The notes beneath the pieces are model-generated. The model saw nothing but the letters and a program-made list of their open reading frames with translations, had not been told where the DNA came from and made no database searches. Below, piece after piece: positions 27,605 through 36,140 of a stretch of 64,000 nucleotides of DNA. The position numbers were made by a program, and so were the translations under genes. Each line of letters begins with the position of its first letter. Position 1 is the stretch's first letter. The DNA comes from Pseudomonas sp. WN033 (GTDB lineage: Bacteria > Pseudomonadota > Gammaproteobacteria > Pseudomonadales > Pseudomonadaceae): contig NSKG01000004.1 of the NCBI GenBank assembly GCA_002287035.1, positions 124,001 through 188,000 of the forward strand. Direction: 5' to 3'.

Positions 27605-28966
27605 TTGCACCTCCATATCCTCGGTATCTGCGGTACTTTCATGGGTTCGCTGGCGTTGCTGGCGCGGGAGCTGGGGCATACGGTGACGGGCTCGGACGCC
27701 AACGTCTATCCGCCAATGAGCACCCAGCTCGAAGCCCAGGGCATTACCCTGATGGAAGGCTATGAGCCGGCGCATCTGCAGCCGGCACCGGATCTGGTGG
27801 TGATTGGCAACGCCATGTCGCGCGGCAATCCGGCGGTCGAATATGTACTGGATCAGGGCTTGCCCTACGTGTCTGGGCCGCAGTGGCTGGCTGACCATGT
27901 GTTGCAGGGGCGCTGGGTGCTGGCAGTGGCGGGTACCCATGGCAAGACCACGACCTCTAGCCTGCTGGCCTGGATTCTGGAACACGCCGGGATGTCACCG
28001 GGCTTTCTGATCGGTGGTGTGCCACAGAACTTCGGGATATCGGCGCGGCTGGGCGGGACGCCGTTTTTCGTGGTCGAAGCCGATGAATATGACAGCGCCT
28101 TTTTCGACAAGCGCTCGAAATTCGTTCATTACCGCCCGCGGACGGCGATTCTCAATAATCTCGAGTTCGACCATGCAGACATTTTTCCGGACCTGGCAGC
28201 GATCGAACGGCAGTTTCACCATCTGGTGCGTACCGTGCCGGGCTCCGGGCTGATTATTCATCCGCAGGCTGATGCGGCGCTCAAGCGAGTGATTGACATG
28301 GGTTGCTGGACACCCTGCCAGACCACTGGTGATGGTGGTGACTGGCAGGCGCGTCTGCTGGCGGCCGATGGTTCATGTTTTGAGGTGCTGCTCGGTGGTG
28401 TCCCGCAGGGCATCGTGGAATGGTCGCAGACCGGTGCCCACAGTGTTGCCAATGCGCTGGTGGCGCTGGCAGCAGCGCGGCATGTGGGGGTGACTCCGGC
28501 GCAGGGGGTTGCCGCGCTGGGCGGATTTGCCAGCGTCAAGCGCCGCATGGAGCTGATCGGTGAGGTTGGTGACATTCGGGTATATGACGACTTTGCCCAT
28601 CACCCGACCGCGATTGCCACCACTCTGGCCGGGTTGCGGGCTCAGATTGGTGATGCACAGCTTATTGCGGTGATTGAGCCGCGCTCCAATACCATGCGTC
28701 TGGGGAGTCATATGGCGGCTTTGCCCGGCAGTGTCAGTGATGCCAGTGAAGTGCTCTGGTATCAGCCCGAAGGGCTGGACTGGTCGCTGGATCAGGTCGT
28801 GGCAGACAGTCCGGTGCCAGCCTGTGTGCTGAGCAATATCGAGGCGCTGATCGATGCCGTGGTGGCGCGCGCGCGACCGGGTGCCCGGGTGGTGATTATG
28901 AGCAATGGCGGTTTTGGCGGGATTCACCGCAAGCTGGTTCAGACGCTGGAGGCCCGGCATGGCTGA
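27605..28966 (+). CDS. mpl: UDP-MurNAc:tripeptide ligase Mpl
   Basis: Murein peptide ligase: joins the recycled tripeptide L-Ala-gamma-D-Glu-mDAP to UDP-MurNAc. TTG at 27605 gives 453 residues; AGGAG lies 7 bases upstream and the resulting start [19 protein letters not shown] matches the family. An in-frame ATG at 27581 would add 8 residues but has no ribosome binding site. ATP-binding motif [12 protein letters not shown] near residue 108, [16 protein letters not shown] near 160, and C-terminal [16 protein letters not shown]. ubiX overlaps its end by 8 bases. Confidence 0.95.
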   Translation: MHLHILGICGTFMGSLALLARELGHTVTGSDANVYPPMSTQLEAQGITLMEGYEPAHLQPAPDLVVIGNAMSRGNPAVEYVLDQGLPYVSGPQWLADHVLQGRWVLAVAGTHGKTTTSSLLAWILEHAGMSPGFLIGGVPQNFGISARLGGTPFFVVEADEYDSAFFDKRSKFVHYRPRTAILNNLEFDHADIFPDLAAIERQFHHLVRTVPGSGLIIHPQADAALKRVIDMGCWTPCQTTGDGGDWQARLLAADGSCFEVLLGGVPQGIVEWSQTGAHSVANALVALAAARHVGVTPAQGVAALGGFASVKRRMELIGEVGDIRVYDDFAHHPTAIATTLAGLRAQIGDAQLIAVIEPRSNTMRLGSHMAALPGSVSDASEVLWYQPEGLDWSLDQVVADSPVPACVLSNIEALIDAVVARARPGARVVIMSNGGFGGIHRKLVQTLEARHG

Positions 28967-29567
28967 ACGGCGGCGGGTGACGCTGGCGCTGACCGGTGCC
29001 TCCGGTGCGCAGTATGGTTTGCGTCTGTTGGAGTGTCTGGTCAGGGCCGATGTCGAGGTGTCGTTTCTGATCTCGCAGGCTGCGCAATTGGTGGTGGCGA
29101 CCGAAACCGATTGGCAACTGCCGGCCAAGCCGCAAGCCCTGGAAGCTTTTCTGAGGGAACGATTGGCTGCTGCCGAGGGTCAGATTCGGGTGTTCGGCAA
29201 GCAGGACTGGATGGCGCCGGTTGCCTCCGGCTCTGGCGCGCCTGGGGCCATGGTGGTATGTCCCTGTTCGACCGGTACCCTGTCGGCGATTGCCACCGGG
29301 GCCAGTAACAACCTGATCGAGCGGGCGGCCGATGTGGCGCTCAAGGAGCGACGCCAGTTGATTCTGGTGCCGCGTGAAGCGCCCTATTCGAACATTCATC
29401 TGGAAAACATGCTGAAGTTGAGCCAGATGGGAGCGGTTATCCTGCCCGCCAGTCCCGGTTTTTATCATAAGCCGAACAGCATCGATGAACTGATAGATTT
29501 CGTCGTTGCCCGCATCCTCAACCAGTTGGGGATAGAACAGACATTGCTTGCCCGCTGGGGTGAGTGA
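28959..29567 (+). CDS. ubiX: Flavin prenyltransferase UbiX
   Basis: Makes prenylated FMN, the cofactor of the UbiD decarboxylase in ubiquinone synthesis. 202 residues. N-terminal flavodoxin-like [18 protein letters not shown], the [24 protein letters not shown] block, [19 protein letters not shown] and [17 protein letters not shown] are all family hallmarks. The ATG lies inside the last codons of mpl (ATGGCTGA overlap), indicating coupled translation. Confidence 0.95.
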   Translation: MAERRRVTLALTGASGAQYGLRLLECLVRADVEVSFLISQAAQLVVATETDWQLPAKPQALEAFLRERLAAAEGQIRVFGKQDWMAPVASGSGAPGAMVVCPCSTGTLSAIATGASNNLIERAADVALKERRQLILVPREAPYSNIHLENMLKLSQMGAVILPASPGFYHKPNSIDELIDFVVARILNQLGIEQTLLARWGE

Positions 29568-29584
29568 CAGCTTCAGGATTACGT

Positions 29585-30130
29585 ATGTTTTGCAGCAAAA
29601 CCAGATTGCGAGCGTCGCTGGCGTTCGCCATGGGGAGTTTTATCCTGCCGGCCATGGCTGAGCAGGCTGATGAGCGAAGTTTTCTTGAGTCGTCTCGTGA
29701 ATTGGTCGGCAAGCTGCTGGCTCCGGCCGAAGTCGAGCCCTACTGGTATGTTCAGGGTAGTGTCTGGACTGTCCATTTCAACCCAGACTCCGATCACAAC
29801 AACAATCAGGATCTGATCGGCCTGGAGCGTCATCGGGCTGACAGCTATCTGTGGGGCGCTGCGACTTTTCGTCATTCGTTCGGAGATCGCTCCTACTACG
29901 CCTATGGCGGCAAGCGTTTTGACTTCGAGGGTACGCCGTTCAATGCCAAGCTGACTGCAGGTTTGCTGTATGGCTATCGGGGCGAGTATCGGGACAAGAT
30001 TCCGCTCAATCGCTTTGGTGTTGCGCCGGCGATTATTCCGTCAGTTGGTGTCAGTTATCAGCGGGTCGGTGCCGATCTGGTGCTGCTGGGGGCGGCTGCG
30101 GTGATGGTGAATGTTGGGATCAAGTTGTAG
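29585..30130 (+). CDS. Predicted outer-membrane beta-barrel protein, unknown function
   Basis: 181-residue protein with a clear signal peptide (about 1-25, ending LPAMA) and no lipobox. The mature part alternates polar and aromatic residues in short strands (WYVQGSVWTVHFN, SYLWGAATFRHSF, RSYYAYGGKRFDF) and ends in a hydrophobic stretch with a strand-like terminus (VMVNVGIKL), which fits an 8-strand barrel of PagP-like size. An HN-rich segment (DSDHNNNQD) could bind metal or form a loop. I do not recognise the family with certainty. AGGA lies 7 bases before the ATG. It is 17 bases after ubiX. Confidence 0.82.
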   Translation: MFCSKTRLRASLAFAMGSFILPAMAEQADERSFLESSRELVGKLLAPAEVEPYWYVQGSVWTVHFNPDSDHNNNQDLIGLERHRADSYLWGAATFRHSFGDRSYYAYGGKRFDFEGTPFNAKLTAGLLYGYRGEYRDKIPLNRFGVAPAIIPSVGVSYQRVGADLVLLGAAAVMVNVGIKL

Positions 30131-30136
30131 GGAGGG

Positions 30137-30156
30137 CGGCCCGCTGGCGCGGGCCG
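30137..30156. terminator. GC-rich hairpin between convergent genes
   Basis: CGGCCCGC and GCGGGCCG form a perfect 8-bp stem with a TGGC loop, 6 bases past the barrel-protein stop and 8 bases before the MaoC stop. It lacks a T-run in either direction. Confidence 0.55.
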
Positions 30157-30163
30157 AACCGGG

Positions 30164-30622
30164 TTATACGAAGTACAGGGTCAAGCCTTCAGCAATGAAG
30201 GCTGGCTTGTCTACGCCTTCGATCTCCAGAGTGGAGCGCGCCTTGACCAGCCACTGGCCAGGATTCTTCTCGGTTACATCGACTACAGTCACATGCAGGC
30301 GTACGCGTGAGCCTACCCGTACCGGCTGGATGAAGCGCAGGCTGTCCAGGCCGTAGTTGACTGCCATCTTCAGGCCCTGCGGGCGAACCAGCAGGCCGGC
30401 AGACAGGACCGGCAGCAATGACAGCGAGAGGAAACCGTGGGCAATGGTGCCGCCAAACGGAGTCAGCTTGGCTTTCTCTTCATCGATATGAATGAACTGG
30501 TGGTCACCGGTACATTCGGCAAATTGATTAACACGTTCCTGGTCAATGGTCAGCCAGTCTGAGTGGCCCATATCCTTGCCAATGTAGGACGTGAGTTCGG
30601 AAGCGGGTACGGCAGCTGCCAT
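30164..30622 (-). CDS. MaoC-like (R)-specific enoyl-CoA hydratase
   Basis: Hot-dog fold dehydratase family, 152 residues. The catalytic hydratase motif is visible as FAECTGDHQFIHIDEEKAK (Asp and His near residues 39-46) followed by PFGGTIAHGFLSLSLLP. Such enzymes hydrate enoyl-CoAs, sometimes supplying (R)-3-hydroxyacyl-CoA for polyhydroxyalkanoate; the substrate here is inferred. I chose ATG at 30622 (GGAG 6 bases upstream); ATG at 30634 is possible. Confidence 0.9.
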   Translation of the reverse strand: MAAAVPASELTSYIGKDMGHSDWLTIDQERVNQFAECTGDHQFIHIDEEKAKLTPFGGTIAHGFLSLSLLPVLSAGLLVRPQGLKMAVNYGLDSLRFIQPVRVGSRVRLHVTVVDVTEKNPGQWLVKARSTLEIEGVDKPAFIAEGLTLYFV

Positions 30623-30794
30623 GGCGTTCTCCATGCTCTGTTATTGTGGTGGTAGCGGATGACCGCTACACGCTACGTTAATACAGACGGTCGAGCTTGT
30701 CTGCTGACATGTTTGCAATCCGCGTCGAGAGGGTCAATCGGGTGAGCTCACCATTGGCGTGCTGAATGATGGTACCAAGCTGAAAGGGGAATGC

Positions 30795-31379
30795 ATGACT
30801 GAACGGATGGCCCTGTTTCCATTGAATACGGTGTTGCTGCCGGGGTGTGTGCTGGATTTGCAGATCTTCGAACCGCGCTATCTGGATATGGTCAGTCGCT
30901 GTTTTCGTCAAAATGCCGGGTTTGTGGTGGTGACTCTGGAGGAAGGAACTGAGGCCGGGCCGGGGGCGGTGCGGTTCAATGCGCTGGGCTGTGAGGCCAG
31001 AATCATCGACTGGGAACAGCGTGACAATGGTTTGCTGGGGATTCGGGTCGAAGGCGGGCGGCGGGCCCAGGCCAGCGCCGTGGAGGTCGCACTGGATGGC
31101 TTGCTCAGTGCCAGTGTTGATTGGCTGGCCGAGCAGCCAGATGCCGAATTGCTGGCCAGCCATGCTGACCTGCTGGCCTTGCATACGACCCTGTTGGAGC
31201 ATCCCATTGCGGCAGCGTTGAAGTTGCCGGCGGTGGCTGGCAGTCAGCAGCGTCTGGCCTGGCAACTGGCTTATCTGCTGCCGCTGGATGTTGAGGAAAA
31301 GCTGGAGTTGCTGGCTCAGGCCGACCCATTGTTGCGCCTGCAACAGATTGAGCGCTGGCTGCAGTCAATGCAGGCCTGA
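30795..31379 (+). CDS. LON substrate-binding domain protein
   Basis: 194-residue protein consisting of a LON N-terminal (substrate-binding) domain without the AAA or protease parts. Signature MALFPLNTVLLPGCVLDLQIFE near the start, EPRYLDMV, and later a helical half ending QQIERWLQ. The role of stand-alone LON-N proteins in bacteria is unclear. ATG 30795 has AGGGGA upstream; an upstream in-frame ATG at 30759 lacks a good site. It converges on the DedA gene, overlapping its end by 15 bases. Confidence 0.9.
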   Translation: MTERMALFPLNTVLLPGCVLDLQIFEPRYLDMVSRCFRQNAGFVVVTLEEGTEAGPGAVRFNALGCEARIIDWEQRDNGLLGIRVEGGRRAQASAVEVALDGLLSASVDWLAEQPDAELLASHADLLALHTTLLEHPIAAALKLPAVAGSQQRLAWQLAYLLPLDVEEKLELLAQADPLLRLQQIERWLQSMQA

Positions 31380-32591
31380 GAGTATCACCAGCGGAGCCCA
31401 GGCCAGTAGCACCAGATTGCGCCAGCGCTGGCTGCGGTGCATGGGCGCACCACGCTCAACGGCCCAGCTGGCCAGGGCACTGGCGCTCAGGGCCAGTAGC
31501 AGGGCTTGCAACATGCTGAGAATGCTGGTGTCGGTGATCACCAGGCTGGCAAATGCCAGGGGGGCTCCGAGCAGCAGGGGGTAAAGCAGCCAGAGGCAAC
31601 GCATCCAGAAACCTTGGTCGCGGCCCAGGCAGATGGCGACGACCGTCAGCCAGGTCCACTGACCGGTGAGGATCAGGGCCGGTTGACTCATCTCCAGTAG
31701 CCAGCCCAGGCCAAGGGCGATGACCAGCGTCAGCAGGGCGAACAATGGCTGGCGATAGGGGCTGAGCAGGGTTAGCCAGGCCAGTCCGGGAACCAGTAGC
31801 CAGAGGGTGGTATCCAGGTCGGTCAAGGGTGTCAGCCAGGCGTGCCAGCCCAGCAGTGGAGCGCGCTGGCTTATCCAGTATTCGCTGGTGAACAGCACCA
31901 CCTCCAGCCAGGGCTCGACCACCGGCAGGCTGACGGCACCGAGCAGTAGTAGCGCGGCGCAGGCCAGATTGCTCCAGCGGTGCTGAGCTTTGAGCAGCCA
32001 CAGGCAAAGCAGGCCAAGGCCGGCCAGTGCTCCGGTCAGAGCCAGGGTCTGGGGCCAGAAAAATTGCGGCACTGGCCAGGTCAGAGCATGTCCGGCAGTG
32101 TAGCCGGGTAGAGCGTAGACCGGTGCCCAGGCCAGGGCCGACAGCAGGCTGACGGCCAGAAAGCGCCAGAATGGCATGTCGAACATGCCGGCGATCATCG
32201 GGATGATCGGTCGGACCGGGCCAAAGAAGCGGCCAATCAGTACGCTCATCATGCCGTAGCGGCGGAAAAAACGCTCCCCCTGATCAATCCACTGCGGATA
32301 ACGTTGAAACAGGCGCAGGCGGCGAATGTCCTGGTGAAACAGGCGGCCCAGGGCAAAACTCAGCAGGTCGCCGCAGACCGCGCCGGCAAAGGCCCAGCCA
32401 AGCATGACCGGGATCGACATGTCGCTGCTTCCGGCGATGGCGGTTACTGCGAACAGTAATACCACGCCGGGGACCAGCAGCCCGGCGATGGCCAGTGACT
32501 CAAGCAGAGCGATGGCGAAGATCACCGGCCCCAGCCAGTTCTGATGGCTGCTGAGCCAGGTGCTCAGGTGGTCGCTCAGCAGGCTTTCCAT
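31365..32591 (-). CDS. DedA family protein with C-terminal membrane extension
   Basis: 408 residues. The first 200 form a DedA/VTT domain: LESLAIAGLLVPGVVLLF and the conserved GRFFGPVRPIIPMIAGM near residues 120-137, with acidic Glu near 30. DedA proteins are thought to be lipid scramblases or proton-linked transporters needed for envelope homeostasis. The second half adds about six more hydrophobic helices without a PAP2 phosphatase motif that I can see, making it longer than the standard 200-220 residues. Its start overlaps the stop of the glycosylase gene by 16 bases. Confidence 0.88.
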   Translation of the reverse strand: MESLLSDHLSTWLSSHQNWLGPVIFAIALLESLAIAGLLVPGVVLLFAVTAIAGSSDMSIPVMLGWAFAGAVCGDLLSFALGRLFHQDIRRLRLFQRYPQWIDQGERFFRRYGMMSVLIGRFFGPVRPIIPMIAGMFDMPFWRFLAVSLLSALAWAPVYALPGYTAGHALTWPVPQFFWPQTLALTGALAGLGLLCLWLLKAQHRWSNLACAALLLLGAVSLPVVEPWLEVVLFTSEYWISQRAPLLGWHAWLTPLTDLDTTLWLLVPGLAWLTLLSPYRQPLFALLTLVIALGLGWLLEMSQPALILTGQWTWLTVVAICLGRDQGFWMRCLWLLYPLLLGAPLAFASLVITDTSILSMLQALLLALSASALASWAVERGAPMHRSQRWRNLVLLAWAPLVILSGLH

Positions 32592-33286
32592 GGAGTGTTC
32601 AGGCGCAGGTAGTCGCGCCCCTCGATACGGTTGCGGCCCATGGGGTTGCGGGTGCAGTGGCGGGCATAACTGGCGTCGACAAAGCGATAGGGCAGGTGCT
32701 CATCGCGTCCGGCGGGAATCCCCAGACGAGTAGTTTGCAGGATATGCTGCGGACGATAGCTGTCATCATCGACGAACAGTTGCCCGGTGTCGAAGCGTTG
32801 GGCGTTCCAGTCCGGGACCTTCAGGGCCAGCGCCCTGCACAGCAGTGTTTGCCCGGCGCAGAGCTTTTCCGCTGGTCGGTAGTCGCCGTTGGCTGCCGGG
32901 TTGAGTTGTTGCATCAGGCGCAGACTGGCCTGATCGCTGACCGCGTCGAGCAAGGGGTGGCCGGATTTGATCAGTACCCCGTTGCCTGGACCAGCGGCAC
33001 TGAAGTTCAGCGAGTCGCCGCCGCGGGCGTAGTACATGTAGAGCGTACCGCCGTCCATGAACAGCGCCCGCCGGGCTTCGGTATAACCAAGCGAGGCATG
33101 GCTGCCTTTTTCTTCCAGCAAGTAAGCTTCGGTCTCGATGATGCGGGCCGATAGCCAGCGCCCTTGATAGCGGCGACGAATGACCTTGCCAAGCAGGGCG
33201 CAGGCCAGTTCGCGGGCATCGCGCTGGAAGAAGCTGTCAGGCAGTGGGCGAGCAGTGGCCCAGGGCAGTGTCTCAGGGTTTTGCAT
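32576..33286 (-). CDS. DNA-3-methyladenine glycosylase (AAG/MPG type)
   Basis: Removes alkylated and deaminated purines in base excision repair. 236 residues; the family usually has about 200. Catalytic segment [19 protein letters not shown] near residues 47-65, with the active-site Glu, and [21 protein letters not shown] near 77-97 correspond to the MPG fold, as does [12 protein letters not shown] (the pyrimidine-displacing and DNA-binding part). It overlaps the DedA gene by 16 bases, so the two are probably coexpressed. Divergent from proA. Confidence 0.92.
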   Translation of the reverse strand: MQNPETLPWATARPLPDSFFQRDARELACALLGKVIRRRYQGRWLSARIIETEAYLLEEKGSHASLGYTEARRALFMDGGTLYMYYARGGDSLNFSAAGPGNGVLIKSGHPLLDAVSDQASLRLMQQLNPAANGDYRPAEKLCAGQTLLCRALALKVPDWNAQRFDTGQLFVDDDSYRPQHILQTTRLGIPAGRDEHLPYRFVDASYARHCTRNPMGRNRIEGRDYLRLNTPWKAC

Positions 33287-33336
33287 GTAATCGATGATAG
33301 CAGGCCTGCGCCCTGTCCAGTGTCAGGGCAGCCCGT

Positions 33337-33342
33337 TATAAT
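33337..33342 (+). promoter_or_regulatory. -10 hexamer upstream of proA
   Basis: A perfect TATAAT lies about 35 bases before the proA ATG in the divergent gap. The -35 region (CTGTCC, 18 bases upstream) is weak. This is the only clear promoter-like signal for the proA-nadD-rsfS-rlmH-mrdA series. Confidence 0.4.
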
Positions 33343-33376
33343 GCACCTTTTGCAACGCAGGCAAGTGGTGGTGTTC

Positions 33377-34642
33377 ATGGGTGGCGAACAGGTAAGCGAA
33401 TACATGAAGGGGCTGGGAATCCAGGCCCGGGCGGCCTCGCGGGTTATCGCCCGGGCTTCGACGGCAGTCAAGAACCAGGCGTTGCTGGCCACCGCCGAAG
33501 CCATTGAGGCCGCCACTGCCGAGCTTGAGGCTGCCAATGCCCAGGATCTGGAGGCTGGTCGGGTCAATGGGCTGGATGCCGCGATGCTGGATCGTCTGGC
33601 CCTGACCCCTGAGCGTTTGCAGGACATGATTGAAGGCCTGCGTCAGGTTGCCGCCTTGCCGGACCCGGTGGGCGCAATTCGTGACATGAAGTTTCTACCC
33701 TCCGGGATTCAGGTCGGACGTATGCGGGTGCCGCTGGGGGTAATCGGGATTATCTATGAGTCGCGCCCCAATGTGACCGTTGAGGCAGCCAGCCTGTGTC
33801 TCAAGGCCGGCAACGCCTGCATTCTGCGTGGTGGCTCGGAGTCGATTCACTCCAATCAGGCGATTGCCGCCTGTCTGCGCCGCGGCCTGGCCGCTGCTGG
33901 CCTGCCGGATCAGGTGGTGCAGGTGGTGGAAACCACCGACCGCGCTGCTGTCGGAGCCTTGATCACCATGCCCGAGTATGTCGATGTGATCGTGCCGCGT
34001 GGCGGCAAGGGGCTGATCGAGCGTATCAGTCGCGAGGCCCGGGTGCCGGTGATCAAACACCTTGATGGCATCTGCCATGTTTATGTCGATGACCGTGCCG
34101 ATCTGGACAAGGCTGAAGCCATCTGTTTCAACGCCAAGACCCATCGCTATGGGGTCTGCAATGCTATGGAAACCCTGCTGGTGCATGAGGCTGTGGCGGC
34201 CGAGTTTTTGCCGCGTATTGCTCGCCGTTATGCCGAAAAGAGCGTCGAGCTGCGTGGTTGCCCTGCAACCTGTGCGCTGTTGCCAGAGGCCATCGCTGCC
34301 AGCGAGCAAGACTGGAGCACCGAATATCTGGCGCCGATCCTGTCGATCCGGGTGGTCGCGGATATGGATGCGGCTATCGAGCACATCAATCGTTTCAGCT
34401 CGCAGCATACCGATGCGCTGGTCAGCGAGGATTACACCCGGGCCCGGCGGTTCCTGGCCGAAGTGGATTCCAGTTCGGTGATGATCAATGCCTCGACCCG
34501 TTTCGCCGACGGCTTCGAGTATGGTCTGGGCGCCGAGATTGGCATTTCAACTGACAAGATCCATGCCCGCGGGCCGGTGGGTCTGGAAGGCCTGACCAGC
34601 GAGAAGTACGTGGTATTCGGCGACGGCCATATCCGTCAGTGA
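33377..34642 (+). CDS. proA: Gamma-glutamyl phosphate reductase
   Basis: NADPH-dependent second step of proline synthesis. ATG at 33377 gives 421 residues, the family length; the open frame extends further upstream into the divergent gene's region without homology. Cofactor-site motif [20 protein letters not shown] near residues 119-138, the catalytic-cysteine region [19 protein letters not shown], and C-terminal [20 protein letters not shown]. It starts a long plus-strand run with nadD 7 bases on. Confidence 0.96.
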   Translation: MGGEQVSEYMKGLGIQARAASRVIARASTAVKNQALLATAEAIEAATAELEAANAQDLEAGRVNGLDAAMLDRLALTPERLQDMIEGLRQVAALPDPVGAIRDMKFLPSGIQVGRMRVPLGVIGIIYESRPNVTVEAASLCLKAGNACILRGGSESIHSNQAIAACLRRGLAAAGLPDQVVQVVETTDRAAVGALITMPEYVDVIVPRGGKGLIERISREARVPVIKHLDGICHVYVDDRADLDKAEAICFNAKTHRYGVCNAMETLLVHEAVAAEFLPRIARRYAEKSVELRGCPATCALLPEAIAASEQDWSTEYLAPILSIRVVADMDAAIEHINRFSSQHTDALVSEDYTRARRFLAEVDSSSVMINASTRFADGFEYGLGAEIGISTDKIHARGPVGLEGLTSEKYVVFGDGHIRQ

Positions 34643-34649
34643 TTGCCTG

Positions 34650-35294
34650 ATGCGTATCGGCCTGCTCGGCGGGACCTTCGATCCGATCCATTTTGGCCAT
34701 CTGCGCAGTGCGGTAGAGGTGCATGAGGCTTTGGCGCTGGATGAACTGCGGCTGATTCCCAGTGCCCGGCCGCCCCACCGGGAGCAGCCCGGCTGCAGTG
34801 CCGAGCATCGCCTGAACATGGTGCGCCTGGCGGCAGGTACGGACTCCGGATTGCTGGTGGATGACCGCGAGCTGCGACGTGACAAGCCTTCCTGGACGGT
34901 GGATACCCTGGAATCCCTGCGTGCCGAGCTGGGGCCAGAGGCGGCGCTGTTTCTGATTGTTGGCTGGGATGCCTTCTGTGGATTGCCGGGCTGGCACCGC
35001 TGGGAGTGTTTGCTGGAGCTGGCCAATCTCGTGGTATTACAGCGTCCAGACTACGATCTGGACGTGCCTGAAGTACTCAAGGATTTGCTGGCGGCCCGTT
35101 CGGTCGCTGAGCCGGCGCAAGCCAAGGCACTGAATGGGCAGATTGTCTGCCTGGCGCAGACGCCGCTGGCAATTTCGGCAACGCATATCCGCAGCTTGCT
35201 GGCCAGCCACCGGTCGCCGCGTTTTTTGTTGCCGGAGGCGGTGCTTGACTATATTGAAACCAACGGGCTGTACGGCCCTGTGACTGAGGATTGA
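34650..35294 (+). CDS. nadD: Nicotinate-nucleotide adenylyltransferase
   Basis: Adenylates nicotinate mononucleotide to deamido-NAD. 214 residues. Nucleotidyltransferase motif [14 protein letters not shown] near residues 5-18 (GxFDPxHxGH) and the C-terminal [10 protein letters not shown] (ISSTxxR) motif are intact. Placed 7 bases after proA and followed by rsfS, the common nadD-rsfS-rlmH order. Confidence 0.97.
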   Translation: MRIGLLGGTFDPIHFGHLRSAVEVHEALALDELRLIPSARPPHREQPGCSAEHRLNMVRLAAGTDSGLLVDDRELRRDKPSWTVDTLESLRAELGPEAALFLIVGWDAFCGLPGWHRWECLLELANLVVLQRPDYDLDVPEVLKDLLAARSVAEPAQAKALNGQIVCLAQTPLAISATHIRSLLASHRSPRFLLPEAVLDYIETNGLYGPVTED

Positions 35295-35303
35295 ACCCTT
35301 ATT

Positions 35304-35663
35304 ATGCAGATTGATGACCTGATCAAACTGGTTGAGCATGAGCTGGACGAGCTCAAGGCCAAGGATGTGGTCAAGATCGATGTTCGTGAGCAGACCAGCG
35401 TGACTGACTACATGATCATCGCCAGCGGTACCTCCTCCCGTCATGTGTCCTCGCTCAGTGACAACCTGGTGGAAAAGGCCAAGGCCGCCGGTCGTCAGCC
35501 GTTGGGGGTTGAGGGCCAGGATTCCGGAGAGTGGGTGCTGGTCGACCTGGGCGATGTCGTGGTGCATATCATGCAACCGGCTACCCGCCAGTTCTATGAC
35601 TTGGAGCGTCTGTGGCAAAGCGCCGAGTCGCGTCGCGCCCAGCACCAACCGACCCCGGAGTAA
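35304..35663 (+). CDS. rsfS: Ribosomal silencing factor RsfS
   Basis: Binds L14 of the 50S subunit and blocks subunit joining when nutrients are short. 119 residues of the Iojap/DUF143 family, with [17 protein letters not shown] near residues 27-43, [20 protein letters not shown] near 69-88 and [14 protein letters not shown] near 90-103. Confidence 0.97.
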   Translation: MQIDDLIKLVEHELDELKAKDVVKIDVREQTSVTDYMIIASGTSSRHVSSLSDNLVEKAKAAGRQPLGVEGQDSGEWVLVDLGDVVVHIMQPATRQFYDLERLWQSAESRRAQHQPTPE

Positions 35664-35669
35664 GCAGTC

Positions 35670-36137
35670 TTGCGCCTGCGTCTGATCAGCGTGGCATCAC
35701 GGATGCCACGCTGGGTCGAGGACGGCTATCAGGAATATGCCAAGCGTCTGCCGCCTGACCTGCCGTTGGAGTTGGTGGAAATTCCCTTGGCGACCCGCGG
35801 CAAGAACGCCGATGTCGCCCGGTTGATGCGTCGTGAAGGCGAGCAGATGCTGGCCGCAACCCAGCCTGGGGAACGAATCGTGACCCTGGAGGTCAATGGC
35901 CGTGCATGGTCGACCGAGCAACTGGCCGAGCAGCTTGAGCGCTGGCGCCTGGAAGCGCGCACGGTCAACCTGATGGTCGGCGGGCCCGAAGGGCTGGCTG
36001 AAGAGGTGCAGGCGCGCAGCGAGCAGCGCTGGTCACTGTCGCCTTTGACCCTGCCGCATCCACTGGTGCGTATTCTGCTGGCCGAGCAACTCTATCGGGC
36101 CTGGACCATTCTCAACCGCCACCCATATCACAAGTAA
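35670..36137 (+). CDS. rlmH: 23S rRNA pseudouridine-1915 N3-methyltransferase
   Basis: SPOUT methyltransferase, 155 residues. Begins with TTG at 35670, set by the family start ([15 protein letters not shown]) and by GGAG about 10 bases before. SAM-knot motif [13 protein letters not shown] near residues 101-113 and terminal [19 protein letters not shown] are diagnostic. It is 6 bases after rsfS and 3 bases before mrdA. Confidence 0.97.
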   Translation: MRLRLISVASRMPRWVEDGYQEYAKRLPPDLPLELVEIPLATRGKNADVARLMRREGEQMLAATQPGERIVTLEVNGRAWSTEQLAEQLERWRLEARTVNLMVGGPEGLAEEVQARSEQRWSLSPLTLPHPLVRILLAEQLYRAWTILNRHPYHK

Positions 36138-36140
36138 TCG

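Noticed and set aside
30652-30669. GTAGCGG-ATGA-CCGCTAC hairpin between the MaoC and LON-domain genes
   Set aside because: Seven-base stem in a divergent promoter gap, with no other supporting feature; may be a regulator site but cannot be assigned.
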